Positions 56,817-64,000 of a stretch of 64,000 nucleotides of DNA are shown in pieces. This DNA is from Hofstenia miamia (Eukaryota; Xenacoelomorpha; Acoela). Made by a program: the position numbers and the translations under genes. The notes beneath the pieces were generated by a model. It ran no database searches, was not told the DNA's origin, and saw only the letters and a program-made list of their open reading frames with translations. The stretch spans positions 2,868,349 through 2,932,348 of the forward strand of contig SCFE01000006.1 in the NCBI GenBank assembly GCA_004352715.1, given 5' to 3'. Every line of letters begins with the position of its first letter. The stretch's first letter is position 1.

Positions 56817-56919
56817 TAATATTGAAAAAGGCCTTGAAAAGGTGAAAAAGGTGATTACACAAAAATGTCAGAAAAGGTGAAAAAGGTGAAAACCTATTTT
56901 TCCGGTCCCTAGTAATGAG

Positions 56920-57799
56920 CCACTTATTGTGCACGCTGTCACCTGTCGGTGTATGCAATTTAATTCTCCAATTATCCGTTTGCTGTGCGCGCGGGTTGAG
57001 CTATTGTAACAATGATAATGACTTCAACTCGATTCGACTCGACTCGATTATTAAATAGTCAACTTGCAGGGCCCTAATATATATATATATATATATTTGG
57101 CGTAACAGATTTTCCAATTCGCAAATTTAAAATGTATGGGCCCTTTGCGAATCGTGAAAAAGCGTCGATTGTTACAACCAATTATAACAATTTAGCGTCA
57201 TACTAAAATTTAATATTTTCTACCTGACTTATTCAAATATATGGAAATATTACATACCTGATAATTAATCTTTGTTGACGGTTTCCTTATGCAGAGGTCT
57301 TGCATTATACATAACTACAGATGCGGTGATTATAAACAAGGTTGTAATTTATACTGCTGCCCTACTGATGGACTAATGCCATTCCGAAAATTTTTGATGA
57401 AATAATTCAAAATATGGCTACATGCAAATGTCATTGGAAAAAGCCTATTCAATTTGTAATCAAGAAAGGTAAATGACGAGCAGCAAATCCATCTGATACT
57501 TTTAGTTTACCAGCTTGTTGCTTACGAGAAACGGTACACACTTTTTAAATAAATTATTGATACACCAATCAATAAGCGTGATTTTTTCAAATGTTAATGA
57601 ATTTCTTTACAAATTGTAACTTAGATCTGATGTGCAGCAAAGCATTCGAAATTAACCATTAGCTAACAATTCTGTTTAGAATCAAAATCAAATTTTGTGA
57701 GAATAACCTTGTTCAAATTTATATTTTTTATAAAAAAGTGTGTACCTTAAACTGTCCGGTCGTTAATACCTCCTGTGAAAAATAGATTCACTAGGATTT

Positions 57800-57849
<50 letters not shown>

Positions 57850-58130
57850 AAGAGTTATTCCTAAACTATGGTTTATGATATATTCATAAAAAATGATGTT
57901 ATTTCTCTTACAATGATTTTATATGTGGCTTAAGTGCACTGGAGTTCTTAATATCTTCAAAATATTTTTTGTGAAAACTAAAGATCAAGTGAACATATTT
58001 GAAGTAGACTGTAACAGTTTCACTGATTTGGTTTGGTCTGTAAACGTTTCTTATGATTAAACTTATGCTGCATTTCTTGATCATGAGAGGGTGATTCATT
58101 CACCGTCTTTTGCTGGAAAAGTTACATGTT
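56920..58130. other. Intergenic; (TA)n and (GA)n tracts
   Basis: (TA)n at 57077-57097 and 57804-57830, the latter followed by (GA)n to 57849. No coding signal recognised. Confidence 0.55.
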
Positions 58131-58139
58131 GGTCATAAT

Positions 58140-58690
58140 TTGATACTTGAAGTGAAGAAGTCTCACAAAAAATCACTTGCTTGGCTTTCTTAGATCAAAT
58201 GCGTAGTTTAATTAATATGTCAAAGAAAGCTAGACGCTATTGGGCATCTTTGTGTGCACTTGCCTTTCGGCTTTCTCTTGCATCATCAACTGCTTATAAT
58301 ATCGTTCATGAATTTTTCCCAATTCCATCATTAAGAACACTTAGAAATTTGCAACATTGCATTGTCTGAATTACATCTTAGTCAAATTAAATCTGTTGGT
58401 TCGGATTGGCTTTCTGAATTCTTGTATTTTCAAACTACGAAAAAATTGTTTATGTTTCTGGGTTTGTAGTTGAAAAATTCCATTTAGACTCTAATACTTC
58501 ATTTGAATCCTGTGAAGACTGTGCTTTTATTACTGAAGTTTCCCGTGGCATTTTAAAAATTCCATCTCAAGGATTAGCATCACACGTTAATATTTGTTAT
58601 GCTATATATCAAGGCTCAAAGAATATTCATTATCGTCGTTATTTGTCTCGTTGTTTCATAGTGGCATAGAAGCATTTTCGTCATTAATGA
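58140..58690 (+). pseudogene. P-element/THAP9-like transposase relic
   Basis: Two pieces in different frames. 58181-58369 reads KKARRYWASLCALAFRLS and then AYNIVHEFFPIPSLRTLRNL, matching the 'YS..AY..LR..FPLPS.RTL' region of P-type transposases. About 58450-58680 reads VSGFVVEKFH, then CEDCAFITEVSRGILKIPSQ, like the C-terminal 'YIAGFV...K' and 'C..C...SRGGL.IPS' blocks of that family. The catalytic middle is missing and stops intervene. It is a dead fragment, and terminal repeats were not found. Confidence 0.6.
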
Positions 58691-59098
58691 ATAACATGTT
58701 AGTGCTATACCAAAACCAACTATGTTATATATAAGTGGTCAAGACTTTTTGTAAAGATTATATTAAAAAACTCATCGAACCGAATGTAAATAGTCAGAAT
58801 TCCAGACTTAGAAAATTGCGATCTTGCAACTATTAACTTTGTATTTTTATTGTTGATTTTTAGTTGATATTGTTACATACTGGTTGTATTCTAAGTATAC
58901 TATTTATACATTTTATACATTTTGCGCATTTGGCATTTATCATTTAAACAGGGAATTTAAAATATTGTACATTGCAAATGTTCTTTTTGTGAATTTAATA
59001 ATTTTCTTTCAAAAATGAGCTGCGACGTATTTCTATGCACCGACCCCACATTATTCAATTGAGTTTTAGATTTTCAGTCCTAGTTACAGTGATCTATG

Positions 59099-59156
<58 letters not shown>

Positions 59157-59681
59157 TAGTTTGTAGACTTAATTTCTATTTCTATAGAAATATATTTCGT
59201 ATTATGAATGTTTTTACTAAGATATAAAGTTTGAGAGAAAATTATCAAGACAACAATCAAATTTACTTATTATTTCCAAGTTTAACAATTCATTGTCACA
59301 ATATTGGTAAATATTTCTGTTGTACAAATGAATTGTGTTAACATGTTTGTAACTGATTTATCCTTTCAAAAACATAATGTAGTTAACGTTGAGTTAAATA
59401 TTATTTTTTGAAATTTCAATAAACAAATTTCCACCATCATAAAAATTTCCCTTGAAAATTGAATGTTCATTACTAAATAATTGGAATTTTGTTTTACGAT
59501 ATGTAAAATTTTGAAAAAGGTATTTTAAACTTTAACTGGAATGGCAAATAGTGAAATACCTTAAAAATTTTCAAAAAAAACTTCAACTTATAATTGCATT
59601 TGATGTTCATAAATAATATTAGAAATTCATTGAAATGTTTAAAATAATATATTATTTTTTAGCATTTGCATTCATGTTCTA
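58691..59681. other. Intergenic; long (TA)n
   Basis: AT-rich with (TA)n at about 59099-59153. Nothing else recognised. Confidence 0.6.
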
Positions 59682-59687
59682 TTTATT
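59682..59687 (-). promoter_or_regulatory. Poly(A) signal AATAAA of the GPCR gene
   Basis: AATAAA on the minus strand, about 58 bp after the likely stop at 59745-59747. Confidence 0.5.
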
Positions 59688-59744
59688 ACATAAAATATTA
59701 CATACTTAGAGTGTTGTACAAAATCCGAACAAATAAAGCATTTC

Positions 59745-60381
59745 TTAATTTTTCCCAAGAAACAAATTTCGAGCAAGATTAATGAAAGCATTTCTAAACT
59801 TTGGCCCACTAACAAAATAAAAAATAAAATTCAGCGAAGAATTACTTATTGCAAACAATTCATTGCATTTTCCAACTAATCCAAATCAGTGCTGACTCCT
59901 TATCATTAGATGGTTTGACACTTGATAAAACAACCATTGTAATAATCATCGCACCGATTAAAATCATGAATGCTATGCTTGACGCAACTAACATGATTGT
60001 CAATCTCCTTTCAGCATCGTTGGCGTTGCCGCTGTTGCGAGTTTGTAGTTTGTATATGAAAAATATATTTGTGCAGCAGACGACAAGAAATGGGACTGAA
60101 GAAGTGACTACGTACAGTGTAAGACGAATATACCATTGACTAAATTTTGAAGAAACAACTATGGTGCAGGATCCTTCTAGAATGTCATACAAGTAAAATA
60201 CACCAATGCTAAATAAATAGACCAGTAAAACGATTCCGAGGCTAATTCGACAAGCAAGCTTTGGTTTACTATGCTGCTTATACCAAATTGGAGCTCCAAT
60301 TGCCAGAGATCGATCGATTACTAAGGCATTCATGTGATAAATTGCTGCTATAGTGCTTCCCCAACTGTGCCATTGTAATAC
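59745..60381 (-). CDS. GPCR exon 2: TM3 to TM7, frameshifted near 59880
   Basis: Acceptor CACCTAG, first codon GTA. TM3 to TM6 are in one open frame (60381-59860), and TM7 with the C tail is in the next (about 59880-59745). TM7 has NSSLNFIFYF, where class A receptors have NPxxY; N..L.F..Y forms occur in invertebrate peptide receptors. This is either a sequencing/assembly indel or a real inactivating mutation. Confidence 0.78.
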
Positions 60382-61499
60382 CTAGGTGTTTGAAATTAGC
60401 TCAAAAATACGCATGTATATATATATTTCGTTTATTAAGTGACGCAAAAACTATTGGAATATATCTTTGATAATTTATTATTAAATTGAAGAACAAAATA
60501 TGTTTTGTAGCTACACAGTGAATCTTTTCCAAACACGATTGCTCTCCAACCCATCATATATACTTGCTAGAGAAGTGTAGTTGGTTGTGGACTTGATTTC
60601 AATTGGCCTGCTAGATCACCTGCGATATTATTTCTGGGATCCGATCAAATCGAGGATTTGTCNTAGCTTAAAAATACGCATGTATACATGCAGTTCGTTT
60701 ATTAAGTAACTCAAAAACTATTGGAATATATCTTTGATACATTTATTGTTATATATATATATATATCCAGAAAATTACACAGGGTGATGCAAAGAGCTGA
60801 TATTGCATATCGTTTTTTATTTTTCAGTGAAGTTAAATTGAGAAATTTTCAGAATATTTAGGTAGTATGTTTTGTATGAAAGTTAAAATGTATAAGACTC
60901 AGAGTAGCATTATTAAGCATTATGGTTTACATTTCTGTGGAGCTTAACATTGTTTGACATTGAATAATAAAGAAATAAGCAAAAACTAAATATATTTAAA
61001 TTTCCTGCAAAAGCCAAACATAGCTACTCCTCTAGCAGGATGTCTCAAACTTCTCAATTGTCATATGCAATTGAATGAACGCGTTTGCGAAAGAAGATCT
61101 TTCAAATTTTTTAGTGTCCTTTCCATATTAGAAAATACAAGAGTTCAAGCTTCTTTATTTTTATGAAGTTTCTTACCTTTTTAAACTTAAATCCGGCAGA
61201 TGACATTTTCTTCTGTTATTATTATTACTAATTAGTTTCCTAAAAAACCGAATCAAAATTGCACAATCAAAAACAGAATTTTTACCCAAAATTTATGAGA
61301 GTTTTCAAAGAATATACTTTTTTTATTCTAATTGCAATACTGTAGCCTGTTGTGCTGAAGCAATCAAATTTTCATATTATTTTCTCCCAAACTAAGCAAA
61401 ATATTCCCTAATTATGAAATAAACAAATGTAATTTACAGAGTTCATATTACCAATGTCGAAATCAAAAATTGACGAAATCCAATAATTAAATTATGCAT

Positions 61500-61560
<61 letters not shown>

Positions 61561-62314
61561 ATATATGCACAGAGGAATTAGCCATACATTTTGTTTGGAA
61601 TGAATCTCTTAATATTGGTTAAAAAACGGTTAAATATTTCTTCAGAAACATTATCAGAATCATGCTGCTAAATTCAATCTATACCACTTAGTACCAAGTT
61701 TGCATTTTTCATTGCTCTAGCATTCATACAATTAGATATGATAGTTATTCTCTATTGAAATAAGTAAATAATATTTTAGTGTATATAATATGTTTAGTAT
61801 TTTAGATTTGTGCATTGAATTGATAAGTTGAAGTGCAAACACAATTTATTTCTTACGCATATTGAATCAGGACTATTTTGCATAGAAAGTTAAGCAGTTA
61901 TTGTTTCTTTGTAAAAATTGAACTAAGCATGAAATACGAATAACTAACACCAACGCTTAATTACTCTGTAATATAATGCATAGTTTATCAAGAATTTTTA
62001 ATATGAAGATCTAAAGACATACAATATGCAACACAACTTACCTTGCATGTTAATGTATTGAAATTGTCCACTTTAAAGTTTATTAAACTTCCACCCAAAT
62101 AAACTATACCATCTTGAAAAATTGAAATTGAGTCCCAGATTGCAAGGCACTGAATGAGCGTAACCGATGAATTCCGCTGCTTCAAGTATCTTGCAGTATG
62201 ATAGGAGCAAAAGTTTAAAAACAGTCCAATAACAGCAGTAATTACGCCAAGTGAAGTCACATATGCTTCTAACTTAACGTAAACATTGACATCGCTCTTT
62301 GTGACATTTGACAT
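59745..62314 (-). CDS. Rhodopsin-class (class A) GPCR, two exons, apparent frameshift before TM7
   Basis: Exon 1 is 62314-62042 and exon 2 starts at 60381. The junction AAG|GTAAGT...CCTAG|GTA is in phase 0. TM1 is about residues 18-42, TM2 about 52-76, with Cys90 before TM3. TM3 ends in DRS in place of DRY (residues 114-116). TM4 is about 137-156, Cys163 lies in loop 2, TM5 about 176-200 and TM6 about 218-245. The main frame then ends ISWKMQ-stop at 59860. One base over, the reading continues as TM7, NSSLNFIFYFVSGPKFRN, and stops at 59745. A single-base indel near 59880 would therefore account for the break. The N terminus has NVT and there is no signal peptide. It resembles invertebrate peptide-receptor-like orphan GPCRs. 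The ligand is unknown. Confidence 0.8.
60404..60750. repeat. Imperfect direct repeat in the GPCR intron, single N at 60663
   Basis: 60404-60478 and 60666-60740 share most bases (AAAAATACGCATGTATA, then AAAACTATTGGAATATATCT). They differ at several positions, so these may be two diverged alleles or a real local repeat. An N at 60663 directly precedes the second copy. Confidence 0.65.
60751..62041. other. GPCR intron; (TA)n tracts
   Basis: (TA)n at 60749-60766 and a long tract at 61502-61566. No exon recognised. Confidence 0.6.
62042..62314 (-). CDS. GPCR exon 1: N terminus, TM1, TM2
   Basis: ATG at 62314 and 91 codons to the donor GTAAGT. Contains LGVITAVIGLFLNFCSYHTA (TM1, with Asn in the usual place) and a TM2 reading LIQCLAIWDSISIFQ, with Asp as in most class A receptors. 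Ends NTLTCK, providing the TM3-side disulphide Cys. Confidence 0.85.
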
Positions 62315-62349
62315 TCTAAATTTAGCATTTCACTTTGTTTTATTATGCA

Positions 62350-62352
62350 TGA

Positions 62353-62384
<32 letters not shown>

Positions 62385-62390
62385 TTATTG

Positions 62391-62418
<28 letters not shown>
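62350..62418. repeat. (TA)n microsatellite pair just upstream of the GPCR
   Basis: Two TA runs separated by TTTATATTTATTGA, about 35 bp upstream of the GPCR start codon on its 5' side. Confidence 0.9.
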
Positions 62419-62421
<3 letters not shown>

Positions 62422-64000
62422 GAAAAGGGAGCTAATGCCTCATCGATTTTCCAATACTGATAGAAGAAAAGTTGACCTGTTAATATTTTTATAGTTTAAT
62501 TAATATTAATCAAATAAATTTCCAACCATTCGATTCTGAAGATGTCCTGATCATTGTAATCCATCCCAAAACTACATAAGAATAATTATTTAGACCAGAA
62601 TTCAATAAGTTTTATCTGCATAAGCACATTAGCAATGCTAATGCAAACAATATCTTGATTAATAAGCGAAATATAATTGAAAGTTTCACTAAAACTTCAA
62701 TCAAATTTTTTACTTTTGTAAGAAAATACAAAATATTTTTTTCAATAGTGTGTTGCTTCCTTCCACTGCATAAAAAATATATGAGTATATAAAAATTCTC
62801 AATATAAGAAAGTTATTAAGCACAAATAGTTACACATCTAGTTGGAAATCATAAATGAACTTTTACTTTAAGCAGTCTAATATTGCATCTTAAATCAAAA
62901 ATTAGAAATGAACATTCTGAAATTGAACAATGCTCTTCACATAAATATCGCGCAGATTATATTTAGAATATTATCTTCATTTGAAAATGTATCAAAATAT
63001 TACTTACTTGCTTTAAATGAAATGTTTTAATTAAATTGAGTATATATAAAAAATATTATCCAATCAGAAATCACTAAAATTTTATTATTATTTTTAGTAT
63101 GATGTTATTAACAGCAAAATTCTCAATAAATTAGTTGAATATATTACATTGTTTTTAAATATTCAAATGCAGCAGACCGCATGAACAACCAAATCAAAAA
63201 GTTAGCGATTGTACACATCTCTGAAAATTTTGAAACATTTTGCTTTTTTCATATTTGTAAAAACTACATTCAAATAAAACGAGGCCATTATCAATAAATG
63301 ATCATTTTTGTGCATTTCAAAATTCATGATTTGACTAAATATAAATCACAGAATATGGACCTAGACAAAAAAAATGTAGATCTAATTTACTACTTTGATT
63401 TGCAGCCTTTCTAAAAATTTAATACGCTTCTTTAATTTGTTCGGTGAACCCTTTGTTTGTCTTAAAGCAAAACCAATTTTTAAGGTTTTCAACATATGGC
63501 TTTGAGTGAAATCTCTAAAGGAATAATACTGTATAAGAATGTAAAAGCTAAATTAATATGAGTAGTAGGGGCTCACTAAAATCTTTCAGTTCAAATATAA
63601 CCAGATAATCTTATCAAATTCTTCAAGAAAAAGTTTTTTAAAAAATAAATAAAAAAATCTCCTTACTTAAAAAATTAAAAATTGCTGTAAGCATTTAAAG
63701 GCGTTTTATGTGTTATGCATTACGTATTTATCTCAAATTTCTACGTAAATAGACTTTGATAATTGAAAACAATGTTTTTAATTCTTCCAGAAGAAATTGA
63801 CAAGAATCTACAAAAAACATAATATATAAAGAGTTACAAGTTGACTAGCTTTATTTTGTTATTATTTATTTGGAAATGGATCTGTTCATTTTTTTTTCAA
63901 ATCATTGTAATCATGTGATAGTGTTAATCAAAAAAGTTTTGGAAGTCTTACATTTTACTATAGGCTTACGTGTCAGAAGGCAAGTAAAAGAGGCGTAGGT
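62419..64000. other. No gene seen
   Basis: AT-rich DNA upstream of the GPCR on the minus strand. No coding or repeat feature I can support. Confidence 0.55.

Larger units (their letters stand above)
50910..56911 (-). mobile_element. Composite hAT transposon, TIR TAGGGACCG, 8-bp TSD
   Basis: Left end TAGGGACCGTAAAAAGGGTG (50910, repeated at 51582) and right end CCTATTTTTCCGGTCCCTA are inverted repeats. GTAATGGG (50902-50909) and GTAATGAG (56912-56919) flank it, 7 of 8 identical. Both ends carry AAAAAGGTGAAA-type subterminal repeats. A decayed transposase runs on the minus strand from 52947. Mariner sequences lie inside. Single Ns at 51358, 53757 and 56460 coincide with duplicated blocks, so the internal order and length are uncertain. 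The true left end may be 51582. Confidence 0.72.

Noticed and set aside
57077-57180. A third (TA)n-associated foldback element
   Set aside because: A small TTCGCAAA/TTTGCGAA palindrome is present, but the CTGGCGCT terminus of the family is absent.
1-64000. tRNA, rRNA or CRISPR-like arrays
   Set aside because: No tRNA-like box pairs, rRNA segments or regularly spaced repeats were seen; the only arrays are TA, GA and GTT microsatellites.

Overview
The window is AT-rich animal DNA. It carries intron-containing genes with GT/AG junctions, a CNC-bZIP transcription factor (a family found only in animals), a class A GPCR and a dense load of decayed transposons. Nothing here fixes the species. The short protein-coding islands and the TE mix (hAT, mariner, P-like, CR1/L2-like LINE, Ty3-type LTR) suggest a non-vertebrate animal. 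GC-rich spots are almost always transposon ends, not genes. Six runs of N and several single Ns interrupt the assembly, mostly at (TA)n tracts or transposons.

Layout. 1-5.3 kb: decayed Ty3-type LTR retrotransposon with its 3' LTR, then a LINE relic on the minus strand carrying a solo LTR. 5.3-20.2 kb: no host gene recognised; repeats, two copies of a hAT MITE, a defective hAT nested in another repeat, and two gaps. 20.3-31.3 kb (+): last four exons of a Tuba/DNMBP/ARHGEF37-38-like protein, giving two SH3 domains and the stop codon. Its RhoGEF and BAR exons are not seen and may lie in gaps or left of the window.

32.3-47.6 kb (+): a complete eight-exon CNC-bZIP gene of the NFE2L1/NFE2L2/Cnc/SKN-1 group. 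The exon phases join into 626 codons including the stop. It has a hydrophobic N terminus (ER-anchor-like), a DLG-like acidic motif, N-glycosylation sequons, a CNC domain and a bZIP. Its 9.4-kb third intron holds a frameshifted CR1/L2-like LINE and a second transposase relic.

47.6-58.7 kb: a (TA)n-associated MITE, a composite of a TIR/TSD-bounded hAT element with mariner copies inside it, several duplicated segments joined at single Ns (probably assembly faults), and a P-element-like relic. 59.7-62.3 kb (-): a two-exon rhodopsin-class GPCR with one apparent frameshift before TM7. 62.4-64 kb: (TA)n tracts and featureless AT-rich DNA.

The three host genes share no evident pathway. I did not find a wholly new biological system. 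The best leads are the CNC-bZIP architecture with Ser in place of the usual basic-region Cys, the nested hAT elements defined by 8-bp target duplications, a foldback element family that sits beside (TA)n, and a possible host exon split by a mariner.
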